64,000 bases of DNA from Rhodobacterales bacterium (GCA_021155205.1 JAJNPS010000018.1:186001-250000), one strand, 5' to 3'. Numbered from the stretch's first letter, positions 37,597-46,448 are shown. Program-made: numbers and translations. The notes: a model not told the origin generated them from the sequence alone.

Positions 37597-37678
37597 GATC
37601 AGGCTCCGGGTTGTCGGGTCAGGTGGGCAAGGATGCGGCCGCCCGGCGTTTCTGCGGGGCGGCCAAAGGATGCCAGAC

Positions 37679-37867
37679 TCAGGGCTCCGATGCGGCCACA
37701 GCGGCCGTGGTCGCCGTGGCGCCGCGATCGAACAGGATGCTGGTGTCGCCGGCCATGGTGATCAGCGCGCCGGTGCCGACAAGGATGACGACAAGCAGGG
37801 CCAGGCCGTATTCGACAAGGGCCGCGCCATCTTCGTCGCGAAGGAAAGTCTTGATCAGGTTTTTCAT
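37679..37867 (-). CDS. flp: Flp/Fap-type major pilin
   Basis: A 62-residue prepilin. The basic leader MKNLIKTFLRDEDGAALVEYG contains the prepilin-peptidase site (G before AALVEYG, with the key Glu-Tyr pair), followed by a hydrophobic helix (LALLVVILVGTGALITM). ATG 37867 is chosen; an ATG at 37873 adds two residues. It is the first gene of the tad operon. No prepilin peptidase gene (cpaA/tadV) is seen in the window to process it. Confidence 0.93.
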   Translation of the reverse strand: MKNLIKTFLRDEDGAALVEYGLALLVVILVGTGALITMAGDTSILFDRGATATTAAVAASEP

Positions 37868-38339
37868 CTGCATGTTCCAACTTCAGAGGTTTTGATGACC
37901 CTCGGACAGAGGCGTCGGAGGCATCCGGGGGATGAAGAGGGCACCCCGAATGCCCAAAACGTTACCGATCCGTTGCCAGCCTGCCATCGTCCGGATCGCG
38001 GAGAAAAACTGATCAAGAATTGTGCATTGCCACCGTGTCACAACTCTGGATGGAGAAATTCACGACTGCTCGACTGTTTTGACGCGCATTGCACCCCAGT
38101 TTCGGATCATGGGGTCGCAGGTGATTCGGCATCTTGTGACAGGGCCATCCCGTGAATTGTGTCAAAATCTGCACAAAAACGGGCCATCTGCAGCAGTTTC
38201 ACCTCATTTTCATGCCGCAGATCGATACCAGTTGACGCATCTCCTGCGAAAAAGGCACGTTTTGAAAATTGCAAGTTGTTCAGACTCGTGATGGCAAAAC
38301 ATTGCCGACACCTGTCTTGTGTTTGATGGTGGTCCCTGA
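37868..38339. promoter_or_regulatory. Divergent intergenic region between the tad operon and a LuxR-type regulator gene
   Basis: About 470 bp without a credible gene, visibly less GC-rich than the flanks. It must contain the tad operon promoter and probably that of the regulator. Two exact 8-mers in inverted orientation, TGTCACAA at 38036-38043 and TTGTGACA at 38134-38141, lie 90 bp apart and could be paired regulator sites. They may also be chance. No convincing -35/-10 pair was assigned. Confidence 0.4.
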
Positions 38340-39179
38340 ATGCCCTTTGCCAGGACAGACAGTTTTCAGCCCGCAGCCATGCTGCCTGCCTGTCTGGGCG
38401 TGATGATGCGATGGACCGAATGCCTGCATGGCGACGGGTCGCTGCGCGAAACGCTGGGGGAATTTGCGGGGCTGGCACAGGCCGACGTGGTGCATCTGCA
38501 CCGGGTCAGCCTGGCCACGCACGCACAGCGCGCCATCGCGACGGTGGACCGGCATGCCGCAACCGGGGCGCGCCCACTGGTCCGGGCGCACGGGCTGGCG
38601 CTGGCGGGGAAAACCCTGGTCCGCGCCAAGCCCGGCACCCTCTGGTCGATGCGCGAACTTGATCCCGACAGTGCCGCGCGGCTGGACCCGCGTGTGCTGG
38701 GCTGGATGGATGCGCGCGGGCTGCGCGATGCGATGATGATCCCGCTGTCCACGGCGGGCGAGGCGGCGGATGTGCTGGAATTCTACCTGGCCGCTCCGCT
38801 TGACCGGGCGCGGCGGATCGGCATCGAGGCGCTGGCGATGGCGGCGGCCGAGGCCTGGGGACGGCGGCCCGAGGGGCGGATCGCGCGTCTGCTACGCACC
38901 GCCCCGGCGATCCAGGATCGGCTGTCGCAGGGCGGACCGCCCGCCCATCCGCTGTCGCAAAGCAATCCGCTCGGGCTGACCGCCGCCGAACTGCGCATCT
39001 GCGGCATGATCTGCCAGGGGGCGCATCTGTCCGAGACCGGCAAGGCGCTTGGCATCGCGGAATCGACGCTGCGCACGCATCTGCGCAGCATCTTTGCCAA
39101 GACGGGCGTTGCAGGTCAGGTCGGACTGGTACGGCTGCTGCTGGAACCCGAAACCGGGCGGACAGCGATCCGCGCCTGA
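38340..39179 (+). CDS. LuxR-type HTH transcriptional regulator
   Basis: A 279-residue regulator. Residues ~15-190 form an unrecognised, possibly GAF/autoinducer-like sensory domain. The C-terminal HTH (about 208-265) reads LGLTAAELRICGMICQGAHL and GIAESTLRTHLRSIFAKTGV, a clear LuxR/GerE motif. No receiver domain is visible, so it is not a classical response regulator. Its divergent position to the tad operon suggests control of pilus expression, which is inference. An alternative start at 38379 would drop 13 residues. Confidence 0.85.
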   Translation: MPFARTDSFQPAAMLPACLGVMMRWTECLHGDGSLRETLGEFAGLAQADVVHLHRVSLATHAQRAIATVDRHAATGARPLVRAHGLALAGKTLVRAKPGTLWSMRELDPDSAARLDPRVLGWMDARGLRDAMMIPLSTAGEAADVLEFYLAAPLDRARRIGIEALAMAAAEAWGRRPEGRIARLLRTAPAIQDRLSQGGPPAHPLSQSNPLGLTAAELRICGMICQGAHLSETGKALGIAESTLRTHLRSIFAKTGVAGQVGLVRLLLEPETGRTAIRA

Positions 39180-39198
39180 TCTGTAAATTTGCCTGTCA

Positions 39199-40083
39199 TC
39201 AATTGGTTGTGGCGGATTCCTCAACAAGCCACTGAACAAATGTCGCGGCGTCAAGATGGGTGGCGCGCGCGACGGGTTCCAGCAGAAAGAACCCTTCGGC
39301 AATCGCGACCTCGTGGTCGAACGGGGCAACTAGTACCCCGCCTTGCCGGTAAGATGCGGCCAGCGACCGACGTCCCAGCACCACGCCTGCACCGGCGCTT
39401 GCCAGCGCATAGGCGATCAGCGACGTATCGGTCTGGACCCCTTGCCCCGGATCGACGCAGGGGGCATTGGCCGCCGCAAGCCAGGTCGCCCAGCCGTCCA
39501 GATAGCCCTGCACATGCAACAGCCGCTGCCGCGCCAGATCGTCGGGGACGCGCAGTTGCCCCGCCAGTCCCGACGCACAAAGAGGTGTGATCGTCTCCTG
39601 CGTGAGGCGGTGGCTTTTTGCATCGGGAAAGGTGCCGGTGCCATACTGGATATCCAGGTCAAAGGCGGCGGCATCAAACGGATCGGCCCAGACCGACGAC
39701 AGGATGCGCAACCGGCAGGACGGATGCGCCGCCAGAAACCGCGGCAGGCGAGGCGACAGCCAGTTGACCGCGAAGGACACCGCACATCGGATCGTCAGCA
39801 CCTCGTCCGGTGGGCGGCCAAAAACCTCGCGCGTGCCCTGCGCCAGCCGGTCCAGCGCGTCCTGCACCTTGGGCAGGTAGGCCTCGGCCCAGCGCGTCAG
39901 TTCCAGACTGCGCGGGTGCCGGATGAACAACTGGTGCTGCAGGCGCAGTTCCAGCGATTTCACGTGTTTCGACACGGCGGCCTGGGTCAGATGCAGCTCA
40001 TGCGCCGCCGCCGTAAAGCTGAGCCGGCGGGCCGACACCTCGAAGGCGCGCAGCCAGGTCAGGGGCGGCAGGTCACGGTACAT
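39199..40083 (-). CDS. LysR-family regulator (GcvA-like)
   Basis: A 294-residue LysR regulator. The N-terminal HTH is LSFTAAAHELHLTQAAVSKH (residues ~21-40), preceded by the GcvA-type opening PPLTWLRAFEVSARR. The C-terminal effector domain has the usual two lobes (VLTIRCAVSFAVNWLSPRLP; GAGVVLGRRSL). It is divergent from the DmdA-like operon with 109 bp between the starts, so it probably regulates that operon with a small-molecule effector. The effector might be DMSP-derived acrylate or a related acid, by analogy only. Confidence 0.9.
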   Translation of the reverse strand: MYRDLPPLTWLRAFEVSARRLSFTAAAHELHLTQAAVSKHVKSLELRLQHQLFIRHPRSLELTRWAEAYLPKVQDALDRLAQGTREVFGRPPDEVLTIRCAVSFAVNWLSPRLPRFLAAHPSCRLRILSSVWADPFDAAAFDLDIQYGTGTFPDAKSHRLTQETITPLCASGLAGQLRVPDDLARQRLLHVQGYLDGWATWLAAANAPCVDPGQGVQTDTSLIAYALASAGAGVVLGRRSLAASYRQGGVLVAPFDHEVAIAEGFFLLEPVARATHLDAATFVQWLVEESATTN

Positions 40084-40192
40084 CCGGCATCCACCCTTGC
40101 CATAACTTTTTTTGGGGTCATTGGCCCCGAATACATCGTTTGTGCCCGACCGGCCAGTGCGGCGATGGTGCGCGCAAGACTGGAGACCCTCC

Positions 40193-41296
40193 TTGTTCCT
40201 GTTTCAGCCCAACAGCCGCATCCGTCCGTCGCCGTTTTTCGAGGCGGCGGTGGCCGATGGCTTGAAAATGGCCAATGTCTACAACCGCATGATCATGCCG
40301 ACCTCGTTTGGTGATCCCGAAGGGGAATACTGGCGGCTGATCAACGGGGTATCGCAATGGGATGTCGGGATCGAACAGCAGGTACAGCTGAAAGGTCCCG
40401 ATGCCGGGCGGCTGGCGCAGATTCTGGCCACGCGCGATCTTGCGGGCTGCAAGGTGGGTCAAGGCAAGTACGTGGCGTTGTGCGACCACCGGGGCACGAT
40501 CTTCAACGATCCGATCCTGTTGAAGCTGGCAGATGACCTCTACTGGCTGTCGATTGCCGACAGTGACGTGGCCCTTTGGGCAAGGGCCATCGCGGCCGAA
40601 CGCGGGCTGACGGTCGAAATCAGCGAGCCCGACATCGCACCCATGGCGCTGCAGGGCCCCAAGGCCGAAGATGTCGTGGCGCATGTGTTTGGCGACTGGG
40701 TGCGCGGGCTGAAATACTTCTGGTTCCGCGAGACCGAGGTCGACGGCATTCCTGTCGCGGTGCAACGGTCCGGCTGGTCGAAGCAGGGCGGGTTCGAGAT
40801 CTACCTTAAGGACGGCACGCAAGGCACGCGGCTGTGGAGCATCTTCAAGGAGGCGGGGAAACCCTGGGACATCGGCCCCGGCGCGCCAGCGACGCCGGAA
40901 CGCGTCGAAAGTGGACTCGTGTCGGTCGGGGGCGATACCGACGATGCGACCAACCCGTTCGAGGTCCGGCTGGAGCGGTTCGTCGACCTGAATGTGCCGG
41001 ATGACACCATCGGCATCCAGGCGCTGCGGCGGATCAAGGCCGAAGGGGTGCGACGGCATCAGTTGGGCATCGTGTTGCAGGGTGACACGCCTGCCCCGTT
41101 GGGTGTACGCCGGGAAGATGTGGCTTTGGACGGGCGGCGTATCGGCATGCTGACGAACTGTGTCTGGTCCTATCGGCTGCGCGCCAATATCGGCTTTGTG
41201 CTGGTCGACAGCGCGGTGCCGGTCGGAACCGAGGTGACGGTGGCGCGGGTCTCTGGCCCTGCCTTTGGGCGTCTTGTCGAGATTCCGTTCCTGTGA
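40193..41296 (+). CDS. dmdA: DmdA-like folate-dependent demethylase (GcvT family; DMSP demethylase candidate)
   Basis: A 367-residue protein of the aminomethyltransferase fold. Characterised DmdA transfers a methyl group from dimethylsulfoniopropionate to tetrahydrofolate, giving methylmercaptopropionate. The sequence matches the DmdA pattern as I know it: IRPSPFFEAAVADG at the start, MPTSFGDPEGEYWRLINGV, VGQGKYVALCDHRG, NDPILLKLADDLYWLSIADS, SGWSKQGGFEIYL and ERVESGLVSVGGDTDD. The start is a TTG at 40193 with GGAG 7 bp upstream; the ATG at 40112 lies in sequence with no resemblance. A DmdA-like paralogue acting on another methylated substrate cannot be excluded, but the ligase and AcuI genes downstream support a DMSP role. 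Confidence 0.8.
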   Translation: MFLFQPNSRIRPSPFFEAAVADGLKMANVYNRMIMPTSFGDPEGEYWRLINGVSQWDVGIEQQVQLKGPDAGRLAQILATRDLAGCKVGQGKYVALCDHRGTIFNDPILLKLADDLYWLSIADSDVALWARAIAAERGLTVEISEPDIAPMALQGPKAEDVVAHVFGDWVRGLKYFWFRETEVDGIPVAVQRSGWSKQGGFEIYLKDGTQGTRLWSIFKEAGKPWDIGPGAPATPERVESGLVSVGGDTDDATNPFEVRLERFVDLNVPDDTIGIQALRRIKAEGVRRHQLGIVLQGDTPAPLGVRREDVALDGRRIGMLTNCVWSYRLRANIGFVLVDSAVPVGTEVTVARVSGPAFGRLVEIPFL

Positions 41297-42093
41297 TGCC
41301 GGGCCTGCCACCGCCAGCGGCAATCGGGACACGATTTGCGCCGGGTCGCAGGGTCTTTTGGCTGGGCTTTTACGGTGCGATCCTGCTGGCCTGGGTGCTG
41401 TTGATCCGCATGACCGCCTCGCCCTTGCCGGGTGTGAGTGCGGCGGAATATCTGGCGTCGTTCTGCATCGCGGCGGCGGACGCAAACTCCGTCGCACTGC
41501 TGGCGATGTGGGCACTGATGTCGGCGGCGATGATGCTGCCGACCTTCGTGCCCGCGATCCGGGTCTTTGGCGAACTTGGGCACGTCAAGGCGACGGACGG
41601 GCGGTCGATGGCCGCGCTGACGGCGGGTTATGGGGTTGTATGGCTGGGCTTTGCGCTGGGAGCTGCGGGCTTGCAGGTCGCGCTGTCCAGGGCTGGTGCG
41701 ATGGCGGGGGCGGCGCAGACGCTGGCGCCGTGGCTGACGATCGGGTTGCTGCTGGTCGCAGGGGTTTATCAGTTCAGCCCGGCGAAAGAGGCATGCCTTG
41801 CCAAATGCCGCCATCCCCTGGTGTTCTTCATGGAACACTGGGCGCCCGGCCCCGCGCCTGCGCTGGCGATGGGTGCGCGTCTGGGCGTCTGGTGCATCGG
41901 CTGTTGCTGGTTGTTGATGCTGCTGGGTTTTGTCGGTGGCGCGATGAACCTGGCTTGGATGGGGGCCGCCACCCTGTTCATGACCCTGGAAAAACTGCCC
42001 GAGATCGGGCGCTATCTGACCAAACCCCTGGGCTTGCTGCTGGTCGCTGCCGCCGCGCTGCAAGCCGCCCGAGTTTTGTTCATTGGAGGATGA
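41296..42093 (+). CDS. DUF2182 predicted metal-binding integral membrane protein
   Basis: About 265 residues, with the ATG overlapping the DmdA stop by one base (a GTG 3 bp earlier is also possible). There are about six hydrophobic helices (near residues 20-40, 70-90, 110-135, 145-165, 195-220, 230-260). The family signature is the segment GVYQFSPAKEACLAKCRHPL with its CxxxC, and a second cysteine cluster GVWCIGCCWLLMLLG, which could bind metal. DUF2182 proteins frequently sit next to DUF1326 genes, as here. Their role is unknown. Its position inside a DmdA-type operon is unusual. Confidence 0.88.
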   Translation: MPGLPPPAAIGTRFAPGRRVFWLGFYGAILLAWVLLIRMTASPLPGVSAAEYLASFCIAAADANSVALLAMWALMSAAMMLPTFVPAIRVFGELGHVKATDGRSMAALTAGYGVVWLGFALGAAGLQVALSRAGAMAGAAQTLAPWLTIGLLLVAGVYQFSPAKEACLAKCRHPLVFFMEHWAPGPAPALAMGARLGVWCIGCCWLLMLLGFVGGAMNLAWMGAATLFMTLEKLPEIGRYLTKPLGLLLVAAAALQAARVLFIGG

Positions 42094-42095
42094 CC

Positions 42096-42719
42096 ATGCC
42101 GAACCCCCTGCCCGACTGGCGCATCAAGGGTGAGTTGATCCTGAACTGCAACTGCACGGTCTTTTGCCCCTGCGTGGTCAGTCTGGGCAAGCACCCCCCG
42201 ACCGAGGGCCACTGCCAGGCCTGGATGGGTGTGCGCATCGACCAGGGGCATTTCGACGGGGAAACCCTGTCTGGTCTGAACATCGGCATGGTTCTGGACA
42301 TCCCCGGCAACATGGGGCGCGGCAACTGGAAAGCCGCCGCCTATATCGACGAGCGGTCCAGCGAAAAAGCGTATGACGGGTTGCTGGCGATCTTTTCGGG
42401 CAAGGTGCGGGGCACGACGGGCCTGTTCTCGATGCTGGTCTCGGAGTTTCTGGGCGCCGAACGCGCGCCGGTGGTGTTCGAGACCGAAGGCCGCAAGCGC
42501 CGCCTGATGGTGGGCAAGATCATCCAGGGCGAGATTGAGCCCATCGGCGGGCCGGACCCCGACAAAGAGGTGATGGTGACGAATACCGGCTACTGGATGG
42601 GTCCTGACATCACCATTGCGACCGCGACCAAGGGCAAGGTCCGCGCGCATGGCCGGGTCTGGGATTTCGACGGGCGATCCGCCGAGATCTGCCAGATCGA
42701 CTGGCACGGCCCGACCTGA
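42096..42719 (+). CDS. DUF1326 family protein
   Basis: A 207-residue soluble protein with GGAGG 6 bp before its ATG. The N-terminal signature is LNCNCTVFCPC (residues ~17-27), the cysteine-rich motif that names the family and looks like a metal or cluster site. Later HCQAWMGVRIDQGHFDG and a beta-rich C-terminal half follow. It starts 2 bp after DUF2182. The pair looks like a two-component unit: a membrane protein and a cytosolic cysteine protein. No biochemical function is established. Confidence 0.9.
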   Translation: MPNPLPDWRIKGELILNCNCTVFCPCVVSLGKHPPTEGHCQAWMGVRIDQGHFDGETLSGLNIGMVLDIPGNMGRGNWKAAAYIDERSSEKAYDGLLAIFSGKVRGTTGLFSMLVSEFLGAERAPVVFETEGRKRRLMVGKIIQGEIEPIGGPDPDKEVMVTNTGYWMGPDITIATATKGKVRAHGRVWDFDGRSAEICQIDWHGPT

Positions 42720-42729
42720 GGGGTACGCC

Positions 42730-44355
42730 ATGCGGCAGGAATACGAAACCCTTGGTCCGACCGCAGCCAACCACGTGCCGCTGTCGCCGGTATCGTTCCT
42801 GAAACGGGCGGCGCTGGTCTATCGCGACCGGCCCGCCGTCACCTATGGCCCGATCACCCGCGACTGGGCCATGTTTGCGTGGCGCTGCCGGTCGGTGGCG
42901 GCGGGCCTGGAGCGCCTTGGCATCGGACAGGGCGACACGGTGTCAGTTCTCTCCCCCAACATCCCCGAACTTTATGAACTGCATTTTGCCGTGCCGCTGA
43001 CGGGCGGCGTCCTCAACACCATCAACATCCGGCTGGAGCCGGCGACGGTCGCCTATATCCTGACCCATGCCGACAGCAAGCTGGTGATCTGTGATACTGC
43101 GCTGGTGCCGCTGCTGCGCGCCGCATTTGACGTCAACGGGCGGACCCTGCCGGTGATCGAGATCGCGGATGCCGTCGCGCAGGCGGTGCCGACCGGGGTC
43201 GGCGCACCCTATGACGCGCTGTTGCAGGGCGACACCGCGCCATGGAGCCTGCCCGCAGACGAATGTCAGGCGCTGGCGCTGAATTACACATCCGGCACCT
43301 CGGGCAGGCCCAAGGGTGTGGTCTATCACCATCGCGGCGCATGGCTGATGGCGATGGGCACCGTCGCCGGGTGGAGCCTGCCGCAGCAGCCGACCTATCT
43401 GTCGGTGGTGCCGATGTTCCATTGCAACGGCTGGAATCATCCCTGGGCGATGGCGGTCGTCGGCGGCCACACCATCTTTACCCGCGACGCGCTGCCGGAA
43501 AAGCTGCTGACCGCGATGACGTTGCATGGCGTGACGCATCTGGGCGCTGCGCCGATCGTGCTGCAGATGCTGTGCGAAAGCGCCGCCGCGCCGGCCGTCC
43601 CGTTCGCGCCCCGGATCAAGGTGCTGACGGCGGGGGCGCCCCCGCCGCCCTCAGTGCTTGAACGCGCGGCCGGCATGGGGCTGGAAGTGATGCAGGTCTA
43701 TGGGCTGACGGAAACCTATGGCCACATCGCGCAATGCCTGTGGCAAGAGGATTGGGATGCCCTGCCCCCCGCCGAACAGGCCGCGATGCAGGCGATGCAG
43801 GGCGTGGCATTCCCCATGCTGGAAGAGTTTCGCATCGTGGACCGGGCGACCGGCCTCGATGTGCCCGCCGACGGGCTGACGCAGGGCGAGATCGCGATCC
43901 GGGGCAATACGGTGATGTCGGGCTACTACAAGGACACCGCCGCCACGTCCGAGGCGTTTCGCGATGGCTGGTTCTGGTCGGGCGATGCCGCCGTGATCCA
44001 TCCCGGCGGCTATGTGCAGATCCGCGACCGGCTGAAGGATGTCATCATCTCGGGCGGCGAGAACATCTCGTCGGTGGAGGTGGAGGCGGTCCTTCACCGG
44101 CATCCGGCGGTCCAGATCGCCGCCGTGGTGGCCCGCCCGCATGTACGCTGGGGCGAAAGTCCCTGCAGTTTCATAGAATTGCGTGCCGGAATGCACGCGA
44201 CCGAAGCCGACATCATCGCCTTTTGCCGCGACCGGCTGGCGGGGTTCAAGGTGCCGAAAACCGTGCTGTTCCAGCCCCTGCCCAAGACGGCGACCGGCAA
44301 GATCCAGAAATACCTGCTGCGCGAGGCTGCCCGCGCGCTCGGCCCGCAAAACTGA
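42730..44355 (+). CDS. Acyl-CoA ligase (DmdB-like, medium-chain/methylmercaptopropionate type candidate)
   Basis: A 541-residue AMP-forming acyl-CoA synthetase. Motifs are the P-loop-like YTSGTSGRPKGVVYHH (near residue 185), GLTETYG (~322), GWFWSGDAAVIHPGGYVQIR and DRLKDVIISGGENISSVEVE (~410-450), and the C-terminal catalytic lysine in PKTATGKIQKYLLR (Lys near 530). It starts 10 bp after DUF1326. In DMSP demethylation the ligase DmdB activates methylmercaptopropionate, and this gene would fit that step. Sequence alone does not separate it from other short/medium-chain ligases. Confidence 0.85.
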   Translation: MRQEYETLGPTAANHVPLSPVSFLKRAALVYRDRPAVTYGPITRDWAMFAWRCRSVAAGLERLGIGQGDTVSVLSPNIPELYELHFAVPLTGGVLNTINIRLEPATVAYILTHADSKLVICDTALVPLLRAAFDVNGRTLPVIEIADAVAQAVPTGVGAPYDALLQGDTAPWSLPADECQALALNYTSGTSGRPKGVVYHHRGAWLMAMGTVAGWSLPQQPTYLSVVPMFHCNGWNHPWAMAVVGGHTIFTRDALPEKLLTAMTLHGVTHLGAAPIVLQMLCESAAAPAVPFAPRIKVLTAGAPPPPSVLERAAGMGLEVMQVYGLTETYGHIAQCLWQEDWDALPPAEQAAMQAMQGVAFPMLEEFRIVDRATGLDVPADGLTQGEIAIRGNTVMSGYYKDTAATSEAFRDGWFWSGDAAVIHPGGYVQIRDRLKDVIISGGENISSVEVEAVLHRHPAVQIAAVVARPHVRWGESPCSFIELRAGMHATEADIIAFCRDRLAGFKVPKTVLFQPLPKTATGKIQKYLLREAARALGPQN

Positions 44356-44370
44356 AAAAGGAAAACCGAA

Positions 44371-45363
44371 ATGTCGTTCAACGCGCTCGTGGTCGAAAAA
44401 GATGCCGATGGGGCGATGTCTGCCCGCGTCAAGCCGGTGGACGAGGCATCGCTGCCGCCCGGCAACGTCACCGTCGCGGTGGACTATTCGACCGTCAACT
44501 ACAAGGACGGCCTGTGCATGGGGTCGGGCGGCGGCCTTGTGCGGGCCTGGCCGCATGTGCCGGGCATCGACTTTGCCGGCACGGTGGAGACCTCGGACGA
44601 TCCGCGCTACCGCACCGGCGACAAGGTCATCCTGACCGGCTGGCGCGTGGGCGAAGTGCGCTGGGGCGGCCATGCGCAAAAGGCGCGGGTCGAGGCCGAC
44701 TGGCTGGTGCCCCTGCCTGCAGGCCTGACGACGCGGGCTGCGATGGCGATCGGCACGGCGGGCCTGACATCCATGCTGGCGATCCTGGCGCTGGAGGCGC
44801 ATGGTCTGGCCCCCGGGCGGGGTCCGGTGCTGGTCACGGGTGCGGCGGGCGGCGTGGGGTCGGTCGCGGTCGCCCTGCTGGCGGCGCTGGGCCACGAGGT
44901 TGCCGCCGTCACCGGCAGGCCGGAAACGGAACGCTATCTGCGCGACCTCGGGGCCAGCCGGATTGTGCCGCGCGCAGACCTTGCCGAAACCGTCAAGCGG
45001 CCGCTGGAATCCGAGACCTGGGCCGGGTGCGTCGATGCCGTCGGGGGCGCCATGCTGGCGCGTGTGCTGGGGCAGATGAACTACGGCACCTCGGTCGCCG
45101 CGGTGGGTCTGGCGGGCGGGGCCGCGCTGCCCGCGACGGTGATCCCGTTCCTCTTGCGCGGCATCAACCTTCTGGGCATCGACAGCGTGCTGCAACCCCA
45201 TGCAGCCCGCGTCGCCGCATGGGCGCGCCTGACCCGCGACATCGACCTGGACCGGCTGGAACGGATGATCGTCCCCGCCACATTGGCCGACCTGCCGCGC
45301 CTTGGACAGGCCATCCTGGCCGGCAAGGTCCAGGGCCGGGTCGTGGTCGATGTGAACGCCTGA
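44371..45363 (+). CDS. acuI: Acryloyl-CoA reductase AcuI (YhdH/YhfP MDR family)
   Basis: A 330-residue zinc-independent medium-chain dehydrogenase. It closely follows the AcuI pattern: VDYSTVNYKDGLCMGSGGGL, HVPGIDFAGTVETSDDPRY, KVILTGWRVGEVRWGG, the NADPH-binding VLVTGAAGGVGSVAVALL and FLLRGINLLGIDSV. AcuI reduces acryloyl-CoA to propionyl-CoA and protects against acrylate made in DMSP breakdown. It is often co-transcribed with dmdA. It is the last gene of this five-gene operon, 15 bp after the ligase. Confidence 0.93.
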   Translation: MSFNALVVEKDADGAMSARVKPVDEASLPPGNVTVAVDYSTVNYKDGLCMGSGGGLVRAWPHVPGIDFAGTVETSDDPRYRTGDKVILTGWRVGEVRWGGHAQKARVEADWLVPLPAGLTTRAAMAIGTAGLTSMLAILALEAHGLAPGRGPVLVTGAAGGVGSVAVALLAALGHEVAAVTGRPETERYLRDLGASRIVPRADLAETVKRPLESETWAGCVDAVGGAMLARVLGQMNYGTSVAAVGLAGGAALPATVIPFLLRGINLLGIDSVLQPHAARVAAWARLTRDIDLDRLERMIVPATLADLPRLGQAILAGKVQGRVVVDVNA

Positions 45364-45518
45364 CGGTCGGGCGATCCCCCTTGCGCCCCGCGCGACCGAT
45401 CCTCAAGGTTGCGCCGAAGCAAGGGGCACCGCATGCCGATCATCGGCGCTTTCGTTTCCAGGGTTCAGGATGCCTGCAAGAGGCTTGTCCGCATCGCCCC
45501 CGTTGGACGGCGTCCCGC

Positions 45519-46448
45519 TTACTTCAACCCGGCGATCATCTTCATCTCGATGCGTTTTTTGGCACCGCTGGCAAGGTCGGGCAGGCGCATCCGCTGGGCG
45601 ACAGTCACCATGATGGGATCGACCACGCCGTAATCTCCGAACTTGCGGCTCCAGACCTTGTGTTTGCTTTGCAGCCGCAACGCGATGTCGGCAAACGCAC
45701 CCGGCGAGACGGGCGGATGGCCGCTGGCGCGGTAGCCATGCGAAAAAAGACGCGCGCCCAGCTTGGCCTCAAGCTGCGCCACCTCGCGCGGGGTCAGCCG
45801 CTTGCGCCATTGTTCGGCCTTTTCGGGATCCGGCCGGGCATAGCTGGACCGCTGGTCATAGTGCATCATCGCGGGGTCATAGGGGATCCCGGCAAAATCG
45901 CAGATGCGCGTCAGCACCGCCTCGGGCGAGCGGACCAGATCTTCATAGCGCACCTCCAGCACCTGCCCCGGCGCCAGCCGGTGCTGCACGGCGGTCCACG
46001 CCTCTTCGGTCCGAATCCAGTGGTCGACGCCGCAATAGGCATTGCCTGCCCAGCCCATCGGCACGCTGGACCGCGCCACATCGCGCGGATCGCGCACCAG
46101 ATGGATGATCCGCGCGTCGCCAAAGAAATCGAGCGCCCGGTCGATGCCGCGATGCAGGACCATGACGCCGATGTCGCACCCCTTGCGAACCTGGTCGGCC
46201 AACGACAGAACCGCAGTCTCGGCCGATCCGCCAGGCAAGTCGAAGCCCAAGCCCGCAAAAATCCAGTCGCCTCGCAGGCGATCTATGTCCAGCGCGCGAA
46301 TCCCACCGCGAACCGACACATAATCGAACATGAAGTCCGATTCGCCGGGACATGACAGCCGGGGATGCCCGTCGAGCATCAGGCGCAGCAGCGTGCTGCC
46401 AGAGCGCAAGGCCCCATAAACAAACATGTTCCTGGAATTTTTGCTCAT
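45519..46448 (-). CDS. Sulfotransferase family protein
   Basis: A 309-residue PAPS-dependent sulfotransferase-fold protein. The 5'-phosphosulfate loop is VYGALRSGSTLLRLMLDGHP (residues ~10-29), and the 3'-phosphate region is RIIHLVRDPRDVARSS (~113-128), with the helical VRYEDLVRSPEAVLTRIC later. The start at 46448 (MSKNSRNMFVYG) is chosen over an upstream frame of no resemblance. The acceptor is unknown; bacterial relatives modify surface glycans or lipids. It is on the strand opposite to the preceding operon and lies alone. Confidence 0.85.
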   Translation of the reverse strand: MSKNSRNMFVYGALRSGSTLLRLMLDGHPRLSCPGESDFMFDYVSVRGGIRALDIDRLRGDWIFAGLGFDLPGGSAETAVLSLADQVRKGCDIGVMVLHRGIDRALDFFGDARIIHLVRDPRDVARSSVPMGWAGNAYCGVDHWIRTEEAWTAVQHRLAPGQVLEVRYEDLVRSPEAVLTRICDFAGIPYDPAMMHYDQRSSYARPDPEKAEQWRKRLTPREVAQLEAKLGARLFSHGYRASGHPPVSPGAFADIALRLQSKHKVWSRKFGDYGVVDPIMVTVAQRMRLPDLASGAKKRIEMKMIAGLK

